A stretch of DNA of 64,000 nt from Levilactobacillus zymae (GCF_032190635.1 NZ_JAVLAS010000001.1:2480001-2544000); one strand, 5' to 3'; shown: positions 8,538-16,021, numbered from the stretch's first letter. Notes: generated from the letters alone by a model not told the origin. Translations and numbers: made by a program.

Positions 8538-9062
8538 TTACGGGTGCCACCGAAACCGAGCGGGCGCTAAGTCGCGCGCTACCGTTGCCACCTGGTGTAC
8601 CGGTTGTTGCCGACCCAATGGCGGCGTTTGGGCCACCAGCAAGGCCATCTCCAGCGGCGACGTGATGGCTTGCTGCCAGAGAAAGTCGACGTAAAGCCCC
8701 TGTTCGTTCAGCCGCCGGACCCGTTGGTGATCGAGGGGTTGGTTAATCTGCCAGTCCCCGGCGGCCTGCTGGTAAGTGGTCAGGTCGGCGGGTGCCAGGC
8801 CATACTGGGGCCATTGTTCGGCGAGTTGCTGCCAGAACAAGTCAGCTAATCGGGGCTGCGCACAATCCGCGGCGTTGAGGACCACGCACAGGGCACTGGC
8901 ATCGTGACTGACTAATACGAAGCGCTGGCGCTGCACCGTGATGGCCGTGGCGTGCCAGGAAAAAATCGGGTTGGCGCGGGCTTCTTGCGCCGCGGCGCCC
9001 GAACGACCGACCGGGTAATCGCGGAAGAGATCCCGGCTTTTCTGCGTAACGTTAAGGTACAT
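8538..9062 (-). CDS. DUF6933-like protein, function unknown
   Basis: The 174-residue protein starts at 9062 after AAAGGAG. Its opening (YLNVTQKSRDLF) and the phrase FSWHATAITVQRQRFVLVSHDASALCVVL resemble the uncharacterised DUF6933 family, in which a TQK motif and a WHA...R...L segment are conserved. No catalytic motif, signal peptide or membrane segment is visible, so it is probably cytosolic. The family link is from memory of the motif and should be treated as likely, not certain. It is transcribed alone, ending at the terminator at 8414-8439. Confidence 0.7.
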   Translation of the reverse strand: MYLNVTQKSRDLFRDYPVGRSGAAAQEARANPIFSWHATAITVQRQRFVLVSHDASALCVVLNAADCAQPRLADLFWQQLAEQWPQYGLAPADLTTYQQAAGDWQINQPLDHQRVRRLNEQGLYVDFLWQQAITSPLEMALLVAQTPPLGRQQPVHQVATVARDLAPARFRWHP

Positions 9063-9147
9063 TGCGAGTCACTCCTTTGATGAGACTTCACCCCACAGTG
9101 TATACCACCAGCGACGTGGCGTGCTAGTCAGGTTACCCCGTTCCACC

Positions 9148-9210
9148 CTAGGCCAGCGAACTGAAGAAGCGCAGTAACCCGTCTTCAAAGTCCGCCGTTT
9201 CGAAAAAGCC
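9148..9210 (-). pseudogene. C-terminal remnant of an unidentified gene
   Basis: On the minus strand a reading frame of 20 codons, GFFETADFEDGLLRFFSSLA, ends in TAG at 9148-9150 and has coding-like composition and GC content matching the surrounding chromosome, but no start or upstream part. Immediately upstream the DNA becomes AT-rich and belongs to the ula cluster. It is probably the tail of a gene cut off when the ula segment arrived. I do not recognise the protein. Confidence 0.35.
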
Positions 9211-9260
9211 TAAATTTGCTTTTCATATCCATTCCAATTGGTGCTTCACTAAAAATACAC

Positions 9261-9294
9261 AAAAAAGAATCCAATTCATCGCTGAACTGGATTC
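9261..9294 (-). terminator. Terminator of the ula operon
   Basis: GAATCCAATTC (9267-9277) pairs with GAACTGGATTC (9284-9294) with one mismatch; on the minus strand six T residues follow. Confidence 0.8.
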
Positions 9295-9357
9295 TCGGTG
9301 TTTTATCAATATCGACCAATTTAACTTCTAAATATCAAGGGCACCACTTCTACACCC

Positions 9358-10431
9358 TTACAGGAAGGATTTATATGGTAGATTAATTTCATGAGTATAT
9401 CGATCATGAAAGCCGCGATCGTGGTAATATTCTAGCTTATTTTGGTCATCAGGATAAACAAATTTCCCACCTGGTAACCAAGAAAATGGATGGAATTTAT
9501 AATTAAAGCGTTCCTTACGCATCCGCCACAATTGTTCAACCTCAGCAGGATCTCCCAGCATGTTAGTCCACACATCCCAGTGTAGTGGAATCACAATCTT
9601 GGTATTCAAAGCCTCAGCCGCTCGTAGAACATCCACAGAAGTCATTTTATCTTGAACTCCAATGGGATTTTCTCCGTAAGCAACCACAGCTACATCAATA
9701 TCAAAGTCTTTACCGTGTTTGGCAAAATATGCGGAATAATGAGAATCAGCTGCATCATAAATTGTGCCCGCTGTCGTCTTAATTACAAAATTAACGGCTC
9801 GATCGTCCATATCCGGCACTGAATCATCGGCAGGTAACTCTTTAGTATCGGGATCAGTAATCAATACAGAACGATCGAATGAATCGGTTACGCTAATCTC
9901 GATATCCTTAACCTTGACGACATCTCCTGGCTTCACAACTCGACAACGTTTCGCTGGAACCCCCCAGTCAATCCACTGGTTAACAACATCTTTGGGCCCA
10001 ATGAAGGGGACCGTGTCCGGCGTATTTTGTAAAACAGCCGCTGCTACGTTCATATCAATGTGATCGTGATGGAAATGGGTAACCAGCAACGCATCGAGAT
10101 GATGAATCGAAAAAGGATTGATTACCATTGGCTGTGCCCGCAGGTTAGGCTGAATAGTCCGTCCCCCAGTTAACCGTGACCATTGATGTCTTGGTGACAT
10201 ATCCGGCTTATCATGAGTCGTTTTCCCAGTCCCACACCACAGGTCAATGGCGATGTTGGTCTGACGGTCTGATTTAACCCATAATCCCATGTTAACCAGC
10301 CACCACATGTTAAACGTATGGGGTTTTACTGTTGTCCGGTCAATCTCTTCGTTTAACCAATTTCCCCACTCTGGAAAGACCTCGTCCTTCCAGGTTTGTT
10401 CCGTAACGTCTTTTACATTCTTAACTGCCAT
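9358..10431 (-). CDS. ulaG: L-ascorbate-6-phosphate lactonase UlaG
   Basis: A metallo-beta-lactamase-fold hydrolase of 357 residues, matching the usual UlaG length. The metal-binding motif HFHHDHID lies near residue 120, and the N-terminal segment FNMWWLVNMGLWVKS is typical of the UlaG group. UlaG opens the lactone ring of L-ascorbate 6-phosphate to 3-keto-L-gulonate 6-phosphate in the cytosol. It is the last gene of ulaC-ulaA-ulaB-ulaG, 26 bases after ulaB, with GGGAGG before its ATG. Its position directly downstream of the ascorbate PTS genes supports the assignment. Confidence 0.93.
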   Translation of the reverse strand: MAVKNVKDVTEQTWKDEVFPEWGNWLNEEIDRTTVKPHTFNMWWLVNMGLWVKSDRQTNIAIDLWCGTGKTTHDKPDMSPRHQWSRLTGGRTIQPNLRAQPMVINPFSIHHLDALLVTHFHHDHIDMNVAAAVLQNTPDTVPFIGPKDVVNQWIDWGVPAKRCRVVKPGDVVKVKDIEISVTDSFDRSVLITDPDTKELPADDSVPDMDDRAVNFVIKTTAGTIYDAADSHYSAYFAKHGKDFDIDVAVVAYGENPIGVQDKMTSVDVLRAAEALNTKIVIPLHWDVWTNMLGDPAEVEQLWRMRKERFNYKFHPFSWLPGGKFVYPDDQNKLEYYHDRGFHDRYTHEINLPYKSFL

Positions 10432-10457
10432 GATTGCTCGCCTCCCAACACTTGGGT

Positions 10458-10742
10458 TTACTTACCCATTTCTGCAAACCGTGCATCTAAATGCTTCTTA
10501 ATGTCGGCTTGATCAACAAAGTTGGTCAATACAATCGTCTTATCCTTGTCTTCATCTGGGAACTGATCAAAAAGTTCTCGCGTCGTTACATAAATATCAG
10601 CGGGGGCACTCATAATGCTACCTAAATCAACCGTATCAACATCAACATCGTCACGGCCCTCATCAGCCAAGATACTTTCCATGTTCATCTTAGCAATAAC
10701 ACTAGAACCAACGCCTAAACCACAAACCGCAATAATCTTCAT
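10458..10742 (-). CDS. ulaB: Ascorbate PTS EIIB component
   Basis: A 94-residue phosphocarrier of the lactose/ascorbate IIB type. The phosphorylatable cysteine is in the N-terminal P-loop (IIAVCGLGVGSS, Cys7). It takes phosphate from EIIA (UlaC) and gives it to ascorbate as the sugar passes through UlaA. Separate IIA, IIB and IIC polypeptides are the norm for the ascorbate (SgaT) family. The start follows AAAGGAG. Cytosolic, membrane-associated through UlaA. Confidence 0.93.
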   Translation of the reverse strand: MKIIAVCGLGVGSSVIAKMNMESILADEGRDDVDVDTVDLGSIMSAPADIYVTTRELFDQFPDEDKDKTIVLTNFVDQADIKKHLDARFAEMGK

Positions 10743-10776
10743 AATAAAAATCTCCTTTTATTTTCTAGTTTTTTAA

Positions 10777-12099
10777 CTACAGTAAGGCCATAATTCCGAT
10801 ACGAATAATCTTTAGCAGATACATTAACGGCATCCAAACAATTGCATAATCAATGTTGGACCAAGTTAATCCACTACCATAAACAGCACCAGTTAATGGG
10901 TAGAACAAGATAACGGCGGCCGAAGAAATAATCCCAGTTACAAGTCCTGCCGCAATGGCACCTCGCCAACCACCTGCTTTATTACCGAAAACCCCCATAA
11001 CGTTTCCATCAAAGTACATAATGATGGGACTCGGGAAGACAATTACTGGTGAATGGAAAATAATCGTTAAAAATGTGACCAAAATACATCCAACGCTAGA
11101 ACCTAAGAATCCAAACATTCCACCCATGGGCGAGTAAGGAAAGAGAGTTGGCGCATCCAATGCTGGAATAGCTCCTGGTAAAAATTTATCGGAAATCCCC
11201 TTAAAAGCGGGAACAATAGATCCAATAAACATTCGTACCCCAGAAAGCAAGATAACGATTCCGGCAGTAAATGTAAATCCTTGTAAGATTAACCAGATAA
11301 TCCAGTTAGTATCACCACTGCCCGTCCCAGACAGTGCTTGGATGCCAGTCTGACCAACTGCCAATCCAATACCAACGAAAATAATTGGCATTAGGAAGAA
11401 CAGTACCACGGTATTGTCCCGGAACATTGCAGCCCATCTTGGCAATTTCATATTATCCGCATCTTGACTCTTATCCGGGCTCCCACACCATTTTCCGATG
11501 AAGTGCGCTAGAATCGACCCAACTTGATCCATAAACCCTAATGTCGAAACATCGTGCATCCAGGGGCGGGAAATAACTCGAGGAATCGCCGGCGAATAAG
11601 TATAGTACACAGCGTTTAAAATCGTCGCAATGATAACCGTCCAGAACGACCCCGTATGTAAAACAACAGGTAAGGTAACATTCATAAAGGCCGCATGATA
11701 AAGTGATAAGTGCGCCGTCAAGTAAACGTTTTTAAAATTCTTGTTTGGCGTAATTCGCACTAAAACTAGATGTAAGAAGAATGCTAGTAAAAACGTAATC
11801 ACGGTATCTTTAGCGATTGTATTAAACTTTAGAACAACACCAAAGACCGCATCATTAGTAGGAAGCACCCCTTTAACATGGAGCGTTTGGTTCAATTTTG
11901 TTACAATGGGGGACATTGCACTAATTAAAATGCCAGCCCCTGAAGATAATACCGTTAACCCGATTACGGTTTTGACGGTGCCATCAATCACTTGTGGAAA
12001 TTTCTTGCGTTGTAATAGTAGTCCCAGCAATGCCACCAGACCTAAAAAGATGGTTTCGTTGCTAAGCACCTGAAACACAATAAAATTAAGGATCTTCAT
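10777..12099 (-). CDS. ulaA: Ascorbate PTS EIIC permease
   Basis: A 440-residue polytopic membrane protein with about 10-11 hydrophobic segments, the right size for the SgaT/UlaA EIIC family. Characteristic segments include GVVLKFNTIAKDTVITF, YHAAFMNVTLPVVLHTG and PMGGMFGFLGSSVGCILV. It forms the channel through which L-ascorbate is imported and phosphorylated. Its ATG overlaps the ulaC stop codon (ATGA at 12096-12099), so the two are translationally coupled. Confidence 0.93.
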   Translation of the reverse strand: MKILNFIVFQVLSNETIFLGLVALLGLLLQRKKFPQVIDGTVKTVIGLTVLSSGAGILISAMSPIVTKLNQTLHVKGVLPTNDAVFGVVLKFNTIAKDTVITFLLAFFLHLVLVRITPNKNFKNVYLTAHLSLYHAAFMNVTLPVVLHTGSFWTVIIATILNAVYYTYSPAIPRVISRPWMHDVSTLGFMDQVGSILAHFIGKWCGSPDKSQDADNMKLPRWAAMFRDNTVVLFFLMPIIFVGIGLAVGQTGIQALSGTGSGDTNWIIWLILQGFTFTAGIVILLSGVRMFIGSIVPAFKGISDKFLPGAIPALDAPTLFPYSPMGGMFGFLGSSVGCILVTFLTIIFHSPVIVFPSPIIMYFDGNVMGVFGNKAGGWRGAIAAGLVTGIISSAAVILFYPLTGAVYGSGLTWSNIDYAIVWMPLMYLLKIIRIGIMALL

Positions 12100-12560
12100 T
12101 CGACTGCGCCTCCATTAATACTTTCAACAATGGTGACCTTATCAGTTTCTGTAGCTGCTCGGCGCAAGAACTTTAAGTTGTCAGCCTTATTTAAGAAGTT
12201 AACCACCTTCCGCATGAGGTCGAGATGATCATTCGAATTAATTGACGCCAAGATAACGACCAGATCAACTGGATCATTCTGCTCATTACCAAATTCTACG
12301 GGTTCCTTTAACGTCGCAACGGAAAAGGACGTCTGTTTAACTGCTGCTGACGGTCGAGCATGTCCCAAAGCTAAACCGGGGGCAATTACAATATACGGAC
12401 CAAGCTTTTTAACCGATTCAATCATCGATTGAACGTAATCATCCGTTATATGTTTCTCGTCAACCAGTGGTTGGGCCGCTTTCTGAATGGCATCTTCCCA
12501 GCCGCTTGCCTCAACATTCAATTGAATTTCATTTGGTGATATTACTGACTTTGCACTCAA
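12096..12560 (-). CDS. ulaC: Ascorbate PTS EIIA component
   Basis: A 154-residue mannitol/fructose-type EIIA protein. The active histidine is visible in ALGHARPS (about residue 68). It receives phosphate from HPr and passes it to UlaB. The start is a TTG at 12558-12560 preceded by GGAGGTG with 6 bases spacing; no better ATG exists. First gene of the operon and directly downstream of the cre-overlapped promoter. The order IIA-IIC-IIB-lactonase differs from the enterobacterial ulaABC order. Confidence 0.9.
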   Translation of the reverse strand: MSAKSVISPNEIQLNVEASGWEDAIQKAAQPLVDEKHITDDYVQSMIESVKKLGPYIVIAPGLALGHARPSAAVKQTSFSVATLKEPVEFGNEQNDPVDLVVILASINSNDHLDLMRKVVNFLNKADNLKFLRRAATETDKVTIVESINGGAVE

Positions 12561-12591
12561 TTTTTACACCTCCATGAAAACTTTTATCATA

Positions 12592-12603
12592 AATATCGAT
12601 ATT
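12592..12603. promoter_or_regulatory. 12-bp palindrome in ula 5' leader (candidate operator)
   Basis: AATATCGATATT is a perfect palindrome lying about 20-30 bases downstream of the predicted ula transcription start and 32 bases before the ulaC start. It is a reasonable binding site for the adjacent RpiR-type regulator, but no experimental motif is known to me for this protein. Confidence 0.4.
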
Positions 12604-12628
12604 ATTATGACTTCTTTTTACATAATCT

Positions 12629-12656
12629 ATTATATACGAAACCGCTTTCAATTCAA
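12629..12656 (-). promoter_or_regulatory. ula operon promoter
   Basis: Read on the minus strand: TTGAAT (12656-12651), 16-base spacer, TATAAT (12634-12629). The spacer is occupied by a cre-like sequence. Confidence 0.7.
12637..12650 (-). promoter_or_regulatory. cre-like site inside ula promoter
   Basis: On the minus strand the sequence is TGAAAGCGGTTTCG, matching the CcpA consensus TGWAANCGNTNWCA at every defined position except the last base. Lying between -35 and -10, binding would block polymerase, which fits carbon catabolite repression of an alternative sugar PTS. Confidence 0.65.
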
Positions 12657-12673
12657 GGATTAATCTTCTAAAA

Positions 12674-12703
12674 TTGATGAGAAGGTACTATTACAGCTAT
12701 TAT
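12674..12703 (+). promoter_or_regulatory. Candidate promoter for the RpiR-type regulator
   Basis: TTGATG (12674-12679) and TATTAT (12698-12703) with an 18-base spacer, upstream of the regulator start at 12821. Confidence 0.45.
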
Positions 12704-12723
12704 TAAGACAAGAATTCTTAATA
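12701..12723. repeat. 8-bp inverted repeat overlapping regulator promoter
   Basis: TATTAAGA (12701-12708) and TCTTAATA (12716-12723) are perfect mirror arms, with a central palindrome AAGAATTCTT (12710-12719). The repeat overlaps the end of the candidate -10 hexamer and the predicted start site, a usual place for an autoregulatory operator. Confidence 0.4.
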
Positions 12724-12820
12724 ACGAATTTTTGATTCTGAGAGTATTTACAAAAAAATATGTAATCGAATGGTTCATCAATCCCCGATTGAAACCATTA
12801 TTTATAAAGGAATGATTAAC

Positions 12821-13669
12821 ATGGAATCTAACATAAAAAAACGTATCTCCGAACTTTTCCCAACCCTTGGGGCTCAGAGCCAAAAGCTCGCCCAACACCT
12901 TTTAGAACTTGGTGACCGATTGTCCAACAAAACCATCCAAGAATTAGCCAGTGAGTGTCACGTCTCAACTGCCACGGTATCACGTTTAGCGCAGCAATTA
13001 GGATTTGCCAATTTCTCTGAGCTAAAATGGTCATTAGCTAAAGACATTAAAACTAAACCAACGACCCACGAAATTTCCAAGCAAGATACGCCAATTGTTA
13101 TAGCAAAAAAAACGCTAGAAGCCAATATTGAAACCCTAAATGGGACCTTCAAGCAGATGAACAATCAGGATTTGCTATACGCACTAAATTTGATCGTTAA
13201 CTCGAAGCGTCTAGGATTCTTCGGTATGGGCGGTTCCAACATTGTTGCTTTAGATGCTTATCACAAATTCTTACGAACACCATTAACTTTGGTGCACAAC
13301 ACGGAATACCACCTAGCCTTAATGGAAGCGTCCCGTTTTAATCATCATGATTGTGCCATTGTCATCTCCCATACTGGGGACGATACTGATACTTTAGATT
13401 TGGCCGAATCACTTAAGCAAAATAAAGTTCCCATGATTGTCATTACTAGTTTTCCCAACTCACCATTAGCCGATTATGGTAACGTTACTTTTTACTCAAT
13501 ATCAGAGGATTCGAAATTTCGTTCTGAAGCACTTTTGTCGTTAACCTCCCAAATTGCCATTAATGATTGCCTATATATGCTCACAGCCCAATACTTTGGT
13601 AAGGGCGCTGAAGATGTTCTCAACAATATGCACAAAACCATCTTCACGAAGCACTCTAATCACAGCTAG
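12821..13669 (+). CDS. RpiR/MurR-family regulator of the ula cluster
   Basis: Start set at ATG 12821 (MESNIKKR), with AAAGGA 9-14 bases upstream, instead of an earlier ATG at 12770 that lacks a ribosome binding site. The 282-residue protein has an N-terminal HTH_6 domain (about 1-75, including ECHVSTATVSRLAQQLGF) and a C-terminal SIS sugar-phosphate isomerase fold (about 105-245, with FFGMGGSNIVALDA and VISHTGDDTDTLDLAE). RpiR-type proteins sense phosphorylated sugars. Its divergent position next to ulaCABG, with palindromes in the shared region, suggests it controls this operon, sensing ascorbate 6-phosphate or a later intermediate. AT-rich like the ula genes. Confidence 0.88.
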   Translation: MESNIKKRISELFPTLGAQSQKLAQHLLELGDRLSNKTIQELASECHVSTATVSRLAQQLGFANFSELKWSLAKDIKTKPTTHEISKQDTPIVIAKKTLEANIETLNGTFKQMNNQDLLYALNLIVNSKRLGFFGMGGSNIVALDAYHKFLRTPLTLVHNTEYHLALMEASRFNHHDCAIVISHTGDDTDTLDLAESLKQNKVPMIVITSFPNSPLADYGNVTFYSISEDSKFRSEALLSLTSQIAINDCLYMLTAQYFGKGAEDVLNNMHKTIFTKHSNHS

Positions 13670-13732
13670 CTGATTAATTACTTATTCAAATAACAGATAA
13701 CTAAATATCAAAAATACGAGATTTGACGCAGC

Positions 13733-13748
13733 GACGATTTTAATCGTC
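13733..13748. repeat. Short palindrome GACGATT-TT-AATCGTC
   Basis: Seven-base arms around two bases, about 65 bases after the regulator stop codon. There is no T-tract, so it is not a normal terminator. It may be the end of the regulator transcript or a binding site upstream of the small peptide gene. Confidence 0.3.
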
Positions 13749-13836
13749 CGTTGAATAGTCGCATTGCGCCGGAAAAGGGACTTTACAACATCCCCCCTTT
13801 CACGGCATGATAGAGGCACGAAGCGAGGTGAGCACC

Positions 13837-13974
13837 ATGGGCAAGCGAAAACGCCAGCCAAATAAGGCCCCGAAAACCAGTGCCAACTCCAAAATCATCG
13901 TCTTACTGTACGCAGCGATTGCCACCAGTATAGTTTCGGTGGTTTTAGGAATCTATAATCTAATCTTTAGGTGA
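13837..13974 (+). CDS. 45-residue cationic single-span membrane peptide (toxin-like)
   Basis: ATG at 13837 is preceded by GAGGTG with 7-base spacing. The peptide has a strongly basic N-terminal tail (MGKRKRQPNKAPKTSANSK) followed by one hydrophobic helix (IIVLLYAAIATSIVSVVLG) and a short end YNLIFR. Downstream lie a stable hairpin (14004-14032) and a rho-independent terminator (14073-14106), giving a compact transcript of about 270 bases. This architecture is that of small membrane toxins of type I toxin-antitoxin loci, or of a small regulatory membrane peptide. I see no convincing antisense promoter, so the toxin idea is inference. The family is not recognised. Confidence 0.6.
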   Translation: MGKRKRQPNKAPKTSANSKIIVLLYAAIATSIVSVVLGIYNLIFR

Positions 13975-14003
13975 CGAACACAGCTAACCATGTTGATTTA
14001 ATC

Positions 14004-14032
14004 GATCGTGCCCGGCTGTTGGCCGAACGATC
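14004..14032 (+). repeat. Hairpin in 3' region of small peptide transcript
   Basis: GATCGT (14004-14009) pairs with ACGATC (14027-14032); the loop contains a further GCC/GGC pairing. It is placed 30 bases after the peptide stop codon. Confidence 0.4.
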
Positions 14033-14072
14033 AACCGGTTTGATTTTGGTTTTAAAGGATCACCCCATTAGT

Positions 14073-14106
14073 CCGCGACAAATACCAAGTTGTCGCGGGC
14101 TTTTTT
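14073..14106 (+). terminator. Rho-independent terminator after small peptide gene
   Basis: CCGCGACAA (14073-14081) pairs perfectly with TTGTCGCGG (14090-14098), followed by GC and six T residues. The A side lacks a T-tract on the other strand, so it works on plus-strand transcripts. Confidence 0.85.
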
Positions 14107-14359
14107 AGGCGGTCAATTGATCATTACCATACATCCGCAATATCGTGATTTCCTCTACGCTTTTAAGACGACATCCCTAACCGGCCCATTAATTTCGTCC
14201 TTAGATGATCAAATTCCGATTCCAATTCCTCTCATTATTAAATTTCTGGTATGCTGAATGGGGCAATCGTTTTCCGGAATGCACCGGTACGCCTGAGTCA
14301 ACCGGTCCCTCCGGACAGCAACAGCTCCATTACATAAATTTCTGAGGGAGGAACTTTTC

Positions 14360-15652
14360 ATGTCGTCATTTGCATCATTCATTGGTGGCCTCAGCCTGCT
14401 CATCGCCATGATCTTAGGCATCCTCTGGGTCATCAACAAAGTCGGTCACCGGCATACGCATCACCAGGGTCGGAACGCCCTCGTTGCCTTAGTGGTCGCG
14501 ATCATCTTCATGGGTCTGGGGGGCAGCGGCACCGCAACGACCCAGACAAGCTCGGATAAAGCCAACGTGGCCAACTCGTCAAGTCACTCTTCCGCCACGG
14601 CAACCAAGCACGTCACCGCGACGTCTAAACCGGCCAAACGGGCTACCGCTAAGCGGACGTCCACCCCAACGTCCACGGCCACTAAGTCGCGGAACCAGCA
14701 GGTACTAAAAAAACTGGTCAGTTACACCAACCACGAATCGGCCGGTCCCACCCAGAATTATTACTGGCATCTAGGTAAGGCCCACACCAACGGTTTCAAG
14801 CATCTCAAGGCCGGCGATTACCATTTCGCCAGCGATTCACAGGGTCGGGCCGGTACCGCGCGGGCCGTTTTGACTTACGGCGAATACGCCGGGTCACGGG
14901 GCTCGCGGCAAGGCGATCCCCTGAACCCCAGCAGTTGGCCCACGGACAATCCTAAGGTCGCCATCAGCTACGCCTTCACCGGACGCATTTACCACGGTTA
15001 CCTCTATAACCGCAGCCATTCCATCGGCGATAGCTTACTGGGGGCCAAGTCCTACACGTCAGAAAACAACTTCACCACGGGCACCCGGCCGCAAAACGTG
15101 GGCGCAAACCAGGACGGTGGGATGCGCTACGCCGAAGAAACCGCGGAAGATTACTGGCAAGCTAACCCGAACACCAGCGACACCATCCAGTACGCCACCA
15201 CACCGCTTTACTACCGCAGTGAAACCATCCCCCGCGGGTCCATCGCGGACATCAAGTCCTCAGACGGTCAGCTCAACACGGCGGTCGCGGTGATCAACTC
15301 CGCCGAAGGAATCAAGATTAATTACCACACCGGCGGCAACAACGCCAAGCCCATTACCTCGACCACGCATCGCCAATCCGGTTACGCAACGCGGGCCAGC
15401 TCTAGTCACGCCACCAACGGTAACAGTAGCGCGAGCCATCAGACGAACACCACCGCCCATTCCGCCACCCAAGCGGGGACTAAATCGGGGCGGTGGACCA
15501 TTGCCCCGGCTGGCAAGGTGTACGTTTCCGACAGCAATAAGTACTATTCCCAAGTCACTAACCCCGATAACTACACTTGCGAAAGTGAATCCGCGGCCCA
15601 AGCTAACGGTGCCACACGGGCGACGCGCGGGAATCAGTACGCCCGCCCTTAG
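14360..15652 (+). CDS. Membrane-anchored DNA/RNA non-specific endonuclease
   Basis: The 430-residue protein has two N-terminal hydrophobic segments (about 5-26 and 42-57), a Thr/Ser/Lys linker (about 60-110), a nuclease domain (about 112-325) and a low-complexity Ser/Thr/His tail ending in a small segment (VYVSDSNKYYSQ...CESESAAQANGAT). The nuclease domain shows the Lactobacillales/streptococcal pattern: GRAGTARAVLTYG, then LYNRSHSIGDSL with the catalytic histidine in NRSH, then NNFTTGTRPQNVG carrying the metal-binding asparagine. Such enzymes degrade extracellular nucleic acid or act in DNA uptake at the cell surface. GAGGGAGG precedes the start. The C-terminal segment resembles a Cys-poor relative of surface excalibur-like domains, which is only a guess. 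Confidence 0.85.
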   Translation: MSSFASFIGGLSLLIAMILGILWVINKVGHRHTHHQGRNALVALVVAIIFMGLGGSGTATTQTSSDKANVANSSSHSSATATKHVTATSKPAKRATAKRTSTPTSTATKSRNQQVLKKLVSYTNHESAGPTQNYYWHLGKAHTNGFKHLKAGDYHFASDSQGRAGTARAVLTYGEYAGSRGSRQGDPLNPSSWPTDNPKVAISYAFTGRIYHGYLYNRSHSIGDSLLGAKSYTSENNFTTGTRPQNVGANQDGGMRYAEETAEDYWQANPNTSDTIQYATTPLYYRSETIPRGSIADIKSSDGQLNTAVAVINSAEGIKINYHTGGNNAKPITSTTHRQSGYATRASSSHATNGNSSASHQTNTTAHSATQAGTKSGRWTIAPAGKVYVSDSNKYYSQVTNPDNYTCESESAAQANGATRATRGNQYARP

Positions 15653-15733
15653 GTTAAGTTTAGGCGACATATCAGATATTCGGCAGGTTGCACTCTGCCT
15701 ATTATGTTAAGGATACAAACCGTTTTGAACACC

Positions 15734-15771
15734 AAAGCCCCCGACTATTGCGGTAGTCAGGGGCTTTTTTT
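15734..15771 (+). terminator. Terminator of the nuclease gene
   Basis: AAAGCCCCCGACTA pairs with TAGTCAGGGGCTT across a short loop, followed by seven T residues. Confidence 0.9.
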
Positions 15772-15795
15772 GCGCGCAGGCTTATATAGACCAGT

Positions 15796-15824
15796 AAAAA
15801 AGACGCTAGCCACAACTAGCGTCT
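15796..15824 (-). terminator. Terminator of the tRNA-Arg gene
   Basis: AGACGCTAG (15801-15809) pairs with CTAGCGTCT (15816-15824); on the minus strand it is followed by a run of T residues. It lies about 34 bases after the tRNA 3' end. Confidence 0.85.
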
Positions 15825-15857
15825 CGTCAGCGTCTCCGCCGGTTCATACCCGATTAA

Positions 15858-15929
15858 TGCGCCCCCCGAGAGTCGAACTCGGATCATGAGGACCGAAATC
15901 TCATGTGCTATCCATTACACTAAGGGCGC
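15858..15929 (-). tRNA. tRNA-Arg, anticodon TCG
   Basis: A 72-base cloverleaf on the minus strand. Acceptor arm GCGCCCT pairs with GGGGCGC, discriminator A, T arm CCGAG-TTCGACT-CTCGG, anticodon arm TGAGA-TTTCGGT-CCTCA with anticodon TCG (one mismatched closing pair) and a short D arm with TAATGGATAGC. The 3' CCA is not encoded. The overall sequence matches Firmicutes tRNA-Arg that reads CGN codons. It stands alone between the nuclease terminator and brnQ. Confidence 0.93.
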
Positions 15930-16021
15930 CGAACACCTCCATTTTAATACAAAATGCAATCCGTGACGCACTTTTTTACTTAACGACTCATTAGTTTCGC
16001 CAAAAAAGAATTTAACCAGGG

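Larger units (their letters stand above)
13975..14359. other. Intergenic: structured 3' region, terminator, leader of nuclease gene
   Basis: No gene is supported here. It contains the hairpin at 14004-14032 and the terminator at 14073-14106 belonging to the small peptide transcript. A weak promoter-like TATGCT (about 14249) preceded by TGG may drive the nuclease gene, whose GAGGGAGG ribosome site is at about 14344. Confidence 0.5.

Noticed and set aside
12668-12898. 76-codon minus-strand frame across the regulator start
   Set aside because: It overlaps the promoter region and start of the divergent regulator and has no ribosome site; shadow frame.
9328-13711. 11-bp direct repeat CTAAATATCAA at 9328-9338 and 13701-13711 as possible attachment or target duplication of the ula segment
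   Set aside because: The left copy lies inside the ula side of the joint (after the operon terminator region begins at 9261), and such AT-only 11-mers can recur by chance over 4 kb.
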